64,000 bases of DNA from Bradyrhizobium sp. BR13661 (lineage in GTDB: Bacteria; Pseudomonadota; Alphaproteobacteria; Rhizobiales; Xanthobacteraceae): positions 620,001-684,000 of the forward strand of contig NZ_JARXWB010000001.1 in assembly GCF_029892425.1 (NCBI RefSeq). The letters run 5' to 3'. Both the position numbers and the translations under genes were made by a program. The notes under the pieces were generated by a model that was not told the origin of the DNA, did not search any database, and saw nothing but the letters and a program-made list of their open reading frames with translations. Position 1 is the stretch's first letter; each line of letters begins with the position of its first letter. Below are positions 48,251-55,844 of the stretch, piece by piece.

Positions 48251-48273
48251 CCGCTGGCAAATCTTGCCAGCGG
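48251..48273. promoter_or_regulatory. Perfect 9-bp dyad between the AraC/GyrI and SMP-30 genes
   Basis: CCGCTGGCA, a 5-nt spacer AATCT, and TGCCAGCGG make a perfect inverted repeat. It is 60 nt after one gene and 56 nt before the next ATG. There is no T-run, so it may be an operator or a weak terminator. Confidence 0.4.
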
Positions 48274-48328
48274 GGCCCGCGCCGGACGTCCCGAGCAAGC
48301 CATAACAAGCAGCCGGGAGGGTCCCCAA

Positions 48329-49255
48329 ATGCCTGACGTCCGCGTTCTCGCCACCGACCTCGAATTTCCGGAAGGGCCGGTCGTGATGCCGGATGGCTCG
48401 GTGCTGCTGGTGGAGATCCGCGGCCGGCGCCTCACCCGCGTTTATCATGACGGCCGCAAGGAGATCGTCGCGAAGGTGCCGGGCGGCCCGAATGGTGCAG
48501 CGCTCGGCCCCGACGGAAAAATCTACATCTGCAACAATGGCGGCTTCTCCTGGATCCCGACCGGCAAGATGATCATGCCGGGGCCGCAGCCCGAGGATTA
48601 TCTCGGCGGCTCGATCCAGCGCGTCGATCTGCAAACCGGCAAGGTCGAGACCGTTGTGACCAAATGCGGCGAGCACGAGCTGCGCGGACCGAATGATCTC
48701 GTCTTCGACAAGCACGGCGGCCTGTGGTTCTCAGACCTCGGCAAGCGCCGCGCCCGCGAGATGGATGTCGGCGGCATGTACTATCTTAAGCCCGGCATGA
48801 AAGAGATCGTCGAGGTCGTGCACGGCGTGCTGCCGGCGAACGGCATCGGTCTGTCGCCGGACGAAAACACCGTCTACATCGCGGAGACGCCGACGGCCCG
48901 GCTCTGGGCCTATGAACTCTCCGCGCCCGGCACGCTGAAGCCGCGCGAGGTGATCTATCGCGGCGAGCGGGGCAAGCCGATCTGCGGCCTCGGCGGCTAC
49001 CAGATGTTCGACTCGCTCGCGGTGGAAGCGAACGGCAATGTCTGCGTCGCGACCCTGGTTTCGGGGTGCATCTCGGTGATCGCGCCTGACGGCACCCTGG
49101 TCGAGCAGATCCCGACCGGTGACCGCGCCACCACCAACATCGCCTTCGGTGGCCCCGAGCTCAAGACCGCCTACATCACGCTGTCAGGCAGGGGCGAGCT
49201 CGTCGCCATGGACTGGCCGCGCGGCGGTTTGCCGTTGAACTTTCTGAATAAGTGA
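48329..49255 (+). CDS. SMP-30/gluconolactonase family lactonase
   Basis: 308-residue six-bladed beta-propeller enzyme of the SMP-30/gluconolactonase/LRE-like family. Typical metal-site segments appear as LEFPEGPVVMPDGS (Glu near residue 11), LRGPNDLVFDKHGGLWFSD (Asn and Asp) and NGIGLSPDENTVYIAE. It hydrolyses a sugar lactone or related ester; the substrate is not known. No signal peptide. A GNAT gene follows after a palindromic repeat. Confidence 0.9.
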   Translation: MPDVRVLATDLEFPEGPVVMPDGSVLLVEIRGRRLTRVYHDGRKEIVAKVPGGPNGAALGPDGKIYICNNGGFSWIPTGKMIMPGPQPEDYLGGSIQRVDLQTGKVETVVTKCGEHELRGPNDLVFDKHGGLWFSDLGKRRAREMDVGGMYYLKPGMKEIVEVVHGVLPANGIGLSPDENTVYIAETPTARLWAYELSAPGTLKPREVIYRGERGKPICGLGGYQMFDSLAVEANGNVCVATLVSGCISVIAPDGTLVEQIPTGDRATTNIAFGGPELKTAYITLSGRGELVAMDWPRGGLPLNFLNK

Positions 49256-49283
49256 ATGTAGAAGATGTGCCTATACATTCCGC

Positions 49284-49393
49284 CGTCATTCCGGGATGCG
49301 TGCGCAAGCACGCAGGCCCGGAATCCATTGGGCCGCAGAGTTTGTGGTTGAATGGATTCCGGGTTCGCCGCTTCGCGTCGCCCCGGAATGACG
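49284..49393. repeat. Intergenic palindromic repeat, CGTCATTCCGGGG family (copy 2)
   Basis: Begins CGTCATTCCGGG and ends CCCCGGAATGACG (49381-49393). The centre has CCCGGAATCCATT and AATGGATTCCGGG arms around a short variable loop, the same design as copy 3 at 55098-55203. Confidence 0.85.
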
Positions 49394-49421
49394 ACCAGTC
49401 GTTTTTCTTGGAGACAACCCA

Positions 49422-50015
49422 ATGCCCTGGCCTGATCCCATCACCCTGCGTGGACAGCACGCCCGTCTCGAGCCGCTGTCGAAAGAGCATCATGATGGCT
49501 TGGTCGAGGCCGTCAAGGACGGCGAGCTCTACACGATCTGGTACACGCTGATTCCGACGCCGGAAAACGTGACCAAGGAGATCGACCGCCGCCTCGGCCT
49601 GCAGGCCGCGGGCTCGATGCTGCCGTTCACCGTGTTCGACGCCGCTGGCAAGATCGTCGGCCAGACCACCTACATGAATATCGATGCCACCAACCGCCGC
49701 GTCGAGATCGGCTCGACCTGGTATGCGAAGAGCGCGCAGCGCGGCCCGCTCAACACGCAGTGCAAGCTGCTGTTGCTGACCCACGCCTTCGAAACGCTGA
49801 ACTGCATCGCGGTGGAATTCCGCACGCATTTCTTCAATCACCAGAGCCGCCGCGCCATCGAGCGCCTCGGCGCCAAGCAGGACGGCATCTTGCGCAGCCA
49901 CCAGGTCGCGCCGAACGGCACGCTGCGCGACACCGTCGTGTACAGCATCACCGCGGCGGAATGGCCGACGGTGAAGGCGCATCTCGAATATCAACTCAAC
50001 GAAAAGCCGCGCTGA
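49422..50015 (+). CDS. GNAT-family N-acetyltransferase
   Basis: 197-residue acyltransferase of the RimJ/RimL-like GNAT group (PITLRGQHARLEPLSKEH at the start; EIGSTWYAKSAQRGPLNTQ near the acetyl-CoA-binding strand; SRRAIERLGAKQDGILR near the end). The acceptor is unknown. The ATG at 49422 is preceded by TTGGAGACAACCCA, with GGAG about 9 nt upstream. It lies between the lactonase and the GMC oxidoreductase, probably transcribed with the latter. Confidence 0.9.
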   Translation: MPWPDPITLRGQHARLEPLSKEHHDGLVEAVKDGELYTIWYTLIPTPENVTKEIDRRLGLQAAGSMLPFTVFDAAGKIVGQTTYMNIDATNRRVEIGSTWYAKSAQRGPLNTQCKLLLLTHAFETLNCIAVEFRTHFFNHQSRRAIERLGAKQDGILRSHQVAPNGTLRDTVVYSITAAEWPTVKAHLEYQLNEKPR

Positions 50016-50030
50016 GGCGGCCGGGGCACC

Positions 50031-51677
50031 ATGGACAGATTTGACTACGTGATCATCGGCGCGGGCTCGGCCGGTTGCATCCTCACCTCCAGGCTCAGCG
50101 AAGATCCTGATGTGAGCGTCTGCGTGCTCGAAGCGGGTCCGAACGACTGGCATCCCTACATCCATCTGCCGGCTGGTTTCATCAAGACCTTCCACATGAA
50201 GAGCATCAACTGGGCCTACCAGCAGGAGGTTGGGCCCTACACCGGCGGGCGCAGCATCTACGCGCCGCGCGGCAAGACGCTCGGCGGCTCGTCCTCGATC
50301 AACGGCCACATCTACAACCGTGGCCAGCGGATGGATTTCGACACCTGGGCGCAGATGGGCAATCGCGGCTGGGGCTATGCCGACGTGCTGCCCTACTTCA
50401 AGCGGCTGGAGAAGCGGGTCGGCGAGGGTGACAACACCTTTCGCGGACGCGACGGCAATCTCACTGTCACCACCATGGACTGGCGCGATCCGCTCTGCGA
50501 GGCCTTCATGGAAGGCGCGGTCTCGCTCGGCATTCCCCGCAACCCCGATTACAACGGTGCCAAGCAGGAAGGCGTCTCCTACTGCCAGCGCACCATCAAC
50601 AACGGCTTGCGCGTCTCCGGCTCGACGGCATTCCTCAAGCCCGCGATGAAGCGGCCGAACGTGCATGTCCATACGCACGCGCACGCCACCGAGATCATCT
50701 TCGAGGGCAAGCGCGCCGTCGGCGTGCGCTACACCAAGGGCGGCCGCGGCGGCACGCCGGTGGAGGTGCGCGCCAACAAGGAGGTCATCCTTTCCGGCGG
50801 CACCTATAATTCGCCGCAGCTCTTGCAACTCTCCGGCATCGGCTCGCCCGATCTGCTCAACGCCCACGGCATCCAGGTGCGCCACGCGCTGCCGGTCGGC
50901 GAAGGCCTGCAGGATCACTACGCGCCGCGCACGGTGGCGCGCGTCAAGGACATCAAGACCATCAACGAGCTTCGTCGTGGCTTCTCGCTCTGGATCGAAG
51001 CGCTGAAATGGGCGACGGCGCGCAAGGGCCTGCTCTCGCTGTCGCCGACCATGGTCTATTGCTTCTGGCACTCCGGCGAGAGCGCCGATAGTTCCGACTT
51101 GCAGCTCACCTTCACGCCGGCAAGCTACAAGGAAGGCGTGCAGGGCCAGCTCGAGGACGAGCCCGGCATGACCGTCGCCTCCTGGCAGCAGCGCCCCGAG
51201 AGCCGCGGCTATGTCCGCATCCGCTCCTCCGATCCGTTCGCGCCGCCGATCATCCAGACCAATTATCTCGACGCCGAACTCGATCGCCGCGTCATCGTCG
51301 GCGGCATGAAGCTCGCGCGGCGGCTCTTGAAGAGTGCGCCACTCTCGCCCTATTACGCCTACGAGGATTTCCCCGGCCCCAACATCAACACCGACGACGA
51401 ATTCCTGCACGCGGCAACGGAACGGGGCACCACCACCTTCCACCCCGGCTGCACCTGCCGCATGGGTCCGGCGGATTCGACATGGGCCGTGGTCGACGAC
51501 CAGCTCCGCGTCCACGGCCTCGAAGGCCTCCGCGTCATCGACGCCTCCGTGATGCCGCGCATGATCTCGGCGAACTTGAATGCGTCCACGATGATGATCG
51601 CCGACCGCGCCTCGGACCTGATCCGCGGCAAGGCCCCGATGGAAGCCGCGCGGATTCCGGACGCCGCGGTGGCATAG
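50031..51677 (+). CDS. GMC-family flavin oxidoreductase (choline/alcohol dehydrogenase-like)
   Basis: 548-residue FAD enzyme of the glucose-methanol-choline family. The ADP-binding motif DYVIIGAGSAGCILTSRLSE starts at residue 4, the family signature GKTLGGSSSINGHIYNRG is at about residues 82-99, and the active-site His region TFHPGCTCRMGP lies near 470. It oxidises an alcohol to an aldehyde or acid; the substrate is unknown. It starts 15 bp after the GNAT gene and ends before a long repeat-rich gap. Confidence 0.94.
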   Translation: MDRFDYVIIGAGSAGCILTSRLSEDPDVSVCVLEAGPNDWHPYIHLPAGFIKTFHMKSINWAYQQEVGPYTGGRSIYAPRGKTLGGSSSINGHIYNRGQRMDFDTWAQMGNRGWGYADVLPYFKRLEKRVGEGDNTFRGRDGNLTVTTMDWRDPLCEAFMEGAVSLGIPRNPDYNGAKQEGVSYCQRTINNGLRVSGSTAFLKPAMKRPNVHVHTHAHATEIIFEGKRAVGVRYTKGGRGGTPVEVRANKEVILSGGTYNSPQLLQLSGIGSPDLLNAHGIQVRHALPVGEGLQDHYAPRTVARVKDIKTINELRRGFSLWIEALKWATARKGLLSLSPTMVYCFWHSGESADSSDLQLTFTPASYKEGVQGQLEDEPGMTVASWQQRPESRGYVRIRSSDPFAPPIIQTNYLDAELDRRVIVGGMKLARRLLKSAPLSPYYAYEDFPGPNINTDDEFLHAATERGTTTFHPGCTCRMGPADSTWAVVDDQLRVHGLEGLRVIDASVMPRMISANLNASTMMIADRASDLIRGKAPMEAARIPDAAVA

Positions 51678-51680
51678 GAC

Positions 51681-51825
51681 TCTCTCGTGCCCCGGACGCA
51701 GCGCAGCGCCCTTGCGGTGCGCTGCAGAGCCGGGGCCCATTTCACCACGATCTCCGCAAGGCTGCTGGGTCCCGGCTCTGCGCAGCAGCGTTGCACGCTG
51801 CAGCGCGTCCGGGACACGAGAGAGT
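51681..51825. repeat. Intergenic repeat of the CCCCGGACGC/GCGTCCGGG family (copy 2)
   Basis: Outer arms TCTCGTGCCCCGGACGC and GCGTCCGGGACACGAGAGA pair nearly perfectly across 145 bp. Inside are AGCCGGGGCCCA and TGGGTCCCGGCT arms. Related to 47100-47264. It begins 4 bp after the GMC oxidoreductase stop. Confidence 0.85.
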
Positions 51826-52220
51826 GCCGGGCCTTGGTCCCGTCGGGCAAAACACCCGCCATCCTGTCAAGCCCTCCGCGCAAAAATATTCCACTTTACC
51901 GAAATTCGGAATTGCGGCATAAGTCGAAACAGCCCGGCCTGACGATGAGGGGCGGTTCGCGAGTCGTTCGAAACGCGGGCCGGGTTGCGGTGGACGCGGC
52001 AGCGTCGGCACGGACGGTGAAGGGCAGGGCGGATTGCTCTCCGTGAGCCCAGATCTCCGTGTGGACGGACGGCGCTGAACGCGTACGGCAAAACCGTGTG
52101 GTCCCGGCCGTCGTCGCTACGGTCAAGTCCTGATGAATGTGGCAGTCGTGTCAACCGGCGCGCTGTCGGCGACTTTCGCAGGGCGAGGGAGGCCAGAGGG
52201 AACTCGGCTCCCGGGAGAGT
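51826..52220. other. Gene-free stretch before the structured element
   Basis: About 395 bp without a supportable gene. A short AT-rich patch (AAAAATATTCCACTTTACCG, 51882-51901) is notable. Frames of 60-145 codons run across it in several phases but none has a domain, a signal peptide or a convincing ribosome site. Confidence 0.55.
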
Positions 52221-52373
52221 ACGGCATAAGCCGTCCAACCACTGCGCAGGGAAGGCCGTGTGTTCGGCTTCACCTGTATGCCGCTGTGCAATTTCCATTG
52301 CGCTACACGCGCACAGCGGACCGTGGGTGCGAGGTCAGCACCCGGCCTTCCCTGCGCCCTCTGTTTGGAGGGG
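52221..52373. ncRNA. Cloverleaf-like structured element, candidate non-coding RNA
   Basis: A series of perfect stems: ACGGC/GCCGT (52221-52225 with 52230-52234); a 15-bp closing stem GCGCAGGGAAGGCCG/CGGCCTTCCCTGCGC (52244-52258 with 52343-52357); inside it CCGCTGTGC/GCACAGCGG (52281-52289 with 52311-52319) and GGTGC/GCACC (52326-52330 with 52338-52342); then CCCTC/GAGGG (52357-52361 with 52368-52372). It is non-coding by all frame evidence. The strand is undetermined. I believe similar sequences occur repeatedly in Bradyrhizobium relatives, but this is unverified. Confidence 0.5.
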
Positions 52374-52446
52374 GCGAGAGATGAAGCAAACCTCGGGCGA
52401 GATGCGCCGCGAGGATGCGAAGGTGTGTCTGTGATTAGACACTCAG

Positions 52447-52551
52447 TGTCATCGCCCGGCTTGACCGGGCGATCCAGTATTCCAGAGGCGCACGTGATTG
52501 GGCCGAGAAGCTGCAGTGTACTGGATGCCCCGGTCAAGCCGGGGCATGACA
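52447..52551. repeat. Mosaic palindromic repeat with CCAGTA...TACTGG core (copy 2)
   Basis: Begins TGTCATCGCCCGGC with hairpin ATCGCCCGG/CCGGGCGAT and CCAGTA; ends TACTGG plus hairpin ATGCCCCGG/CCGGGGCAT and GACA. The two hairpins are the same as in copy 1 (6964-7080) but in swapped order. It lies just downstream of the moxR stop. Confidence 0.85.
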
Positions 52552-52597
52552 CCGGTGGTGGGGATGCAGCGAGGCGCTATCGCTAGCGAGCTCGCGC

Positions 52598-53440
52598 TCA
52601 CACTTCCCTTCGGCTCAAGAACGCCAGCCGCTCGAACAGATGCACGTCCTGCTCGTTCTTGAGCAGCGCGCCGTGCAGCGGCGGGATCAGTTTGCGCGGA
52701 TCGCGTTCGCGCAGCTGCTCGACGCTCATGTCCTCGTTGAGCAGAAGCTTGAGCCAATCCAGAAGCTCCGAGGTCGACGGCTTCTTCTTCAGCCCGGGCA
52801 CCTCGCGCACTTCGAAGAAGATGCGCAGCGCTTCTTCCACCAGGCGCTTCTTGATGCCGGGAAAGTGGACGTCGACGATGCGGCCCATCGTGTCGGCGTC
52901 GGGGAACTTGATGTAGTGGAAGAAGCAGCGGCGCAGGAAGGCGTCCGGCAGCTCCTTCTCGTTGTTGGAGGTGATCATCATGATCGGGCGCTGCTTGGCC
53001 TTGATCGTCTCGCCGGTCTCGTAGACGTGGAATTCCATGCGATCGAGCTCGAGCAGGAGGTCGTTCGGGAATTCGATGTCGGCCTTGTCGATCTCGTCGA
53101 TCAGCAGCACCGGGCGCTGCTCGGCGGTGAAGGCGTCCCACAGCTTGCCGCGCTTGATGTAGTTCTTGATGTCGGAGACCCGGCTGTCGCCGAGCTGGCT
53201 GTCACGCAGGCGCGACACCGCATCGTATTCGTAGAGGCCCTGCTGCGCCTTGGTGGTGGACTTGATGTGCCACGTCAGCAGCGGCGCGTTCAGCGCCTTC
53301 GCAACTTCCTCCGCCAGCACCGTCTTGCCGGTGCCGGGCTCGCCCTTGATGAGGAGCGGGCGCTCCAGCACGATCGACGCATTGACGGCGACCTTGAGAT
53401 CGTCGGTCGCAACATAGTCCTTGGTGCCGGTAAATTTCAT
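52598..53440 (-). CDS. MoxR-family AAA+ ATPase
   Basis: 280-residue AAA+ chaperone-like ATPase of the MoxR/CoxD group, which helps insert metal cofactors or mature enzymes together with a VWA-domain partner. Walker A GEPGTGKT is at residues 33-40, Walker B LLIDEID starts near 112, and sensor 1 reads MMITSNNEKELPDAFLRR. A partner-like VWA gene (53915-55090) is close by but on the opposite strand, separated by a small membrane protein gene. Their client is not in the window. Confidence 0.93.
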   Translation of the reverse strand: MKFTGTKDYVATDDLKVAVNASIVLERPLLIKGEPGTGKTVLAEEVAKALNAPLLTWHIKSTTKAQQGLYEYDAVSRLRDSQLGDSRVSDIKNYIKRGKLWDAFTAEQRPVLLIDEIDKADIEFPNDLLLELDRMEFHVYETGETIKAKQRPIMMITSNNEKELPDAFLRRCFFHYIKFPDADTMGRIVDVHFPGIKKRLVEEALRIFFEVREVPGLKKKPSTSELLDWLKLLLNEDMSVEQLRERDPRKLIPPLHGALLKNEQDVHLFERLAFLSRREV

Positions 53441-53545
53441 TGCGCGTCCTTGTTGGTCGTCGTCCCAGGCATTGCCGATTTCATTGCTCTGGTCGCGACA
53501 TGGGAACGGCCGCGCATGGCGGCCGTTCCTGGTTCGGTCAGGCTT

Positions 53546-53806
53546 TCAGACCCGTTTTATCAGCGAAAGGATGACGAGCACAATCACTGCGCCAACGGTG
53601 GCATCGATGATGGCACCCAGCGTGCCCGTGGCGAGCTCGATATGCAGCTGGGGTAGCACCCAGCCTGCGACCAGCGCGCCGATGATGCCGACCACGATGT
53701 TGCCGATCAGCCCAAATCCCGCCCCGTGGACAATCTTGCCGGCCAGCCAGCCGGCGATCGCGCCAATGATGAGCGCTGCGAGAATACCCATTGCATCAAT
53801 CCCCAA
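53546..53806 (-). CDS. GlsB/YeaQ/YmgE-type small membrane protein
   Basis: 86-residue protein with three hydrophobic helices rich in Gly (GAIAGWLAGKIVHGAGFGL; NIVVGIIGALVAGWVLP; AIIDATVGAVIVLVILSLI), the pattern of the transglycosylase-associated/stress-response membrane family. ATG 53806 and ATG 53791 are both possible starts. It is oriented with moxR, 105 bp upstream of it, and divergent from the VWA gene. Its cellular role is unclear. Confidence 0.92.
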   Translation of the reverse strand: MGIDAMGILAALIIGAIAGWLAGKIVHGAGFGLIGNIVVGIIGALVAGWVLPQLHIELATGTLGAIIDATVGAVIVLVILSLIKRV

Positions 53807-53914
53807 AACGACCCTGTGAGGCCATCAATTCTAGAGCAAATGGGCTCCGGGTCCAGCGTCCGGCGCGGCCCTCCGCCCCTTGACGTTCGCCCCCCGACGG
53901 GCAATCTGTCACCC

Positions 53915-55090
53915 ATGTTCCTGCAATTCTTCACCTCTCTGCGCGATGCGCAGGTCCCCGTCACGCTGCGCGAATACCTCACGCTGATGGAGGCGCTCGA
54001 CGCTGACCTCAGCGACTATTCGGTCGAGAATTTTTACTATCTGTCGCGCACCTCGCTGGTGAAGGACGAGCGCAACCTCGACAAGTTCGACCGCGTCTTC
54101 GGCACGGTGTTCAAGGGGCTGGAAAGCCTGCTCGACGCCATGGAGAAGGCGGAGATCCCCGAGGAGTGGCTGAAGAAGCTCGCCGAAAAATATCTCAGCG
54201 AGGAAGAGAAGAAGCAGATCGAGGCCATGGGCTGGGACAAGCTCATGGAGACCCTGAAAAAGCGCCTCGAGGAGCAGAAAGGCCGCCATCAGGGCGGCTC
54301 GAAATGGATCGGCACGGCCGGCACCTCGCCGTTCGGCGCGCACGGCTACAATCCCGAGGGCGTGCGCATCGGCCAGGAGAAGAACCGCAACAACCGCGCC
54401 GTGAAGGTGTGGGACAAGCGCGAGTTCAAGGACCTCGACGGCAATGTCGAGCTCGGCATCCGCAACATCAAGGTGGCGCTGCGCCGCCTGCGCAAGTTCG
54501 CGCGCACCGGCGCGCCCGACGAGCTCGATCTCGACACCACCATTCGCGAGACCGCCAATCACGGCTATCTCGACGTCCACATGCGCCCCGAACGGCGCAA
54601 TGCGGTGAAGCTGCTGGTGTTCTTCGACATCGGCGGCTCCATGGATTCGCATATCGAGCAGGTCGAGGAGCTGTTCTCGGCGGCGAAGAGCGAGTTCAAG
54701 CACATGGAATATTTCTACTTCCACAACTGCCTCTATGAAGGCGTGTGGAAGCAGAACAAGCGCCGCTTCACCGATCGCACGCCGACCTGGGACGTGCTGC
54801 ATAAGTACCCGCACGACTACAAGGTCGTGTTCGTCGGCGACGCCTCGATGTCGCCTTACGAGATCATGGTGCCGGGCGGCTCGGTCGAGCACGTCAACGA
54901 GGAGCCCGGCTCGGTCTGGCTCGACCGCATCATCCGCACCTATCCGCATACGGTGTGGCTGAACCCGGTCGCGCAGAAGCACTGGGACTATTCGGAATCG
55001 ACCACCATCATCAAACGCATCTTCGCCAACCGCATGTACCCGATCACGATCGAAGGTCTGGAACATGCGATGAAGGAATTGACGCACTGA
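53915..55090 (+). CDS. CoxE-like VWA-domain protein
   Basis: 391-residue protein with a helical N-terminal part (MFLQFFTSLRDAQVPVTLRE at the start) and a C-terminal von Willebrand A domain; the metal-site motif DIGGS is at residues 238-242. CoxE-like proteins act with MoxR/CoxD ATPases in maturing metalloenzymes. The ATG at 53915 gives the family start; a frame reaching 53726 adds unsupported residues over the divergent gene. Rhodanese genes follow, after a palindromic repeat. Confidence 0.92.
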   Translation: MFLQFFTSLRDAQVPVTLREYLTLMEALDADLSDYSVENFYYLSRTSLVKDERNLDKFDRVFGTVFKGLESLLDAMEKAEIPEEWLKKLAEKYLSEEEKKQIEAMGWDKLMETLKKRLEEQKGRHQGGSKWIGTAGTSPFGAHGYNPEGVRIGQEKNRNNRAVKVWDKREFKDLDGNVELGIRNIKVALRRLRKFARTGAPDELDLDTTIRETANHGYLDVHMRPERRNAVKLLVFFDIGGSMDSHIEQVEELFSAAKSEFKHMEYFYFHNCLYEGVWKQNKRRFTDRTPTWDVLHKYPHDYKVVFVGDASMSPYEIMVPGGSVEHVNEEPGSVWLDRIIRTYPHTVWLNPVAQKHWDYSESTTIIKRIFANRMYPITIEGLEHAMKELTH

Positions 55091-55097
55091 CGTTCGC

Positions 55098-55203
55098 CGT
55101 CATTCCGGGGCGCGACGAAGTCGCGAGCCCGGAATCCATCGGGTCGCAGCGCATGTAGAGAAATGGATTCCGGGTTCGATGCTGCGCATCGCCCCGGAAT
55201 GAC
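55098..55203. repeat. Intergenic palindromic repeat, CGTCATTCCGGGG family (copy 3)
   Basis: Begins CGTCATTCCGGGGC and ends GCCCCGGAATGAC, with inner arms CCCGGAATCCAT and ATGGATTCCGGG. It lies between the VWA and rhodanese genes and just before the rhodanese ribosome site (GGGAGAA). Confidence 0.85.
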
Positions 55204-55222
55204 AAAGAGAAGGGAGAACCCC

Positions 55223-55636
55223 ATGCCCCAGAACATCACCCGCGGCATCAAGGCGCTGATCGACGAGGCCAATGCCGAGATCGAGACGCTCTCGGCCAAG
55301 GATGCCATCGAGATCTCCAAGAACGGCGACGTCGTCATCGTCGATATCAGAGATCCCCGCGAGATCGAGCGCGACGGCCGCATTCCGGGTGCGTTCGCCT
55401 GCACGCGCGGCATGCTCGAATTCTGGATCGATCCGCAGAGCCCGTACGCGAAGCCGATCTTCCAGGAAGACAAGAAGTTCGTCTTCCACTGCGCCGGCGG
55501 CCTGCGCTCCGCGCTCGCGGCCAAGACCGCCAAGGACATGGGCCTGAAGCCCGTCGCCCACATTGCCGGCGGCTACGCCGCCTGGCGCGATGCCGGTGGT
55601 CCGACGGAAGCGTGGGAGCCGAAGAAGAAGGGGTGA
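55223..55636 (+). CDS. Single-domain rhodanese
   Basis: 137-residue sulfurtransferase with an N-terminal helix (KALIDEANAEIETLSAKDA) and one rhodanese domain: IVDIRDPREIERDGRIPGA, the active-site Cys90 loop (FHCAGGLRSAL) and VAHIAGGYAAW. It moves sulfane sulfur within the cytosol; the acceptor is not known. The start at 55223 follows GGGAGAA; an in-frame ATG at 55163 lies in the repeat and is rejected. Close neighbour of a two-domain sulfurtransferase. Confidence 0.93.
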   Translation: MPQNITRGIKALIDEANAEIETLSAKDAIEISKNGDVVIVDIRDPREIERDGRIPGAFACTRGMLEFWIDPQSPYAKPIFQEDKKFVFHCAGGLRSALAAKTAKDMGLKPVAHIAGGYAAWRDAGGPTEAWEPKKKG

Positions 55637-55666
55637 GGAGTGCGCCGTAATCCCTCCGATCTCCGC

Positions 55667-55770
55667 TGTCATTCCCCGCGAAAGCGGGGAATCCAGTACG
55701 CCGTGGCCATACGGCTTAATCACAACTGTCTCTGGAATACTGGATCGCCCGGTCAAGCCGGGCGATGACA
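55667..55770. repeat. Mosaic palindromic repeat with CCAGTA...TACTGG core (copy 3)
   Basis: Begins TGTCATTCCCCGC with hairpin ATTCCCCGC/GCGGGGAAT and CCAGTA; ends TACTGG plus hairpin ATCGCCCGG/CCGGGCGAT and GACA. The left hairpin is a different module from those in copies 1 and 2. It lies between the two sulfurtransferase genes. Confidence 0.85.
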
Positions 55771-55844
55771 GCGGAGTTTGACGCGCACGAGTTCAATGAC
55801 AGCTCGTGCTGTGCTTGCTCCGGAAATGACAAGGATGAAATCGT

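Noticed and set aside
49176..51740. 854-codon minus-strand frame
   Set aside because: Shadow of the GNAT and GMC oxidoreductase genes, which have clear family motifs on the plus strand.
52244..52357. tRNA or known riboswitch
   Set aside because: Despite the cloverleaf outline there is no anticodon arm, T-loop motif or CCA end, and no riboswitch core that I recognise.
52133..52384. 83-codon plus-strand frame across the structured element
   Set aside because: Its composition follows the base-paired arms, overlapping frames exist in other phases, and no ribosome site is convincing.
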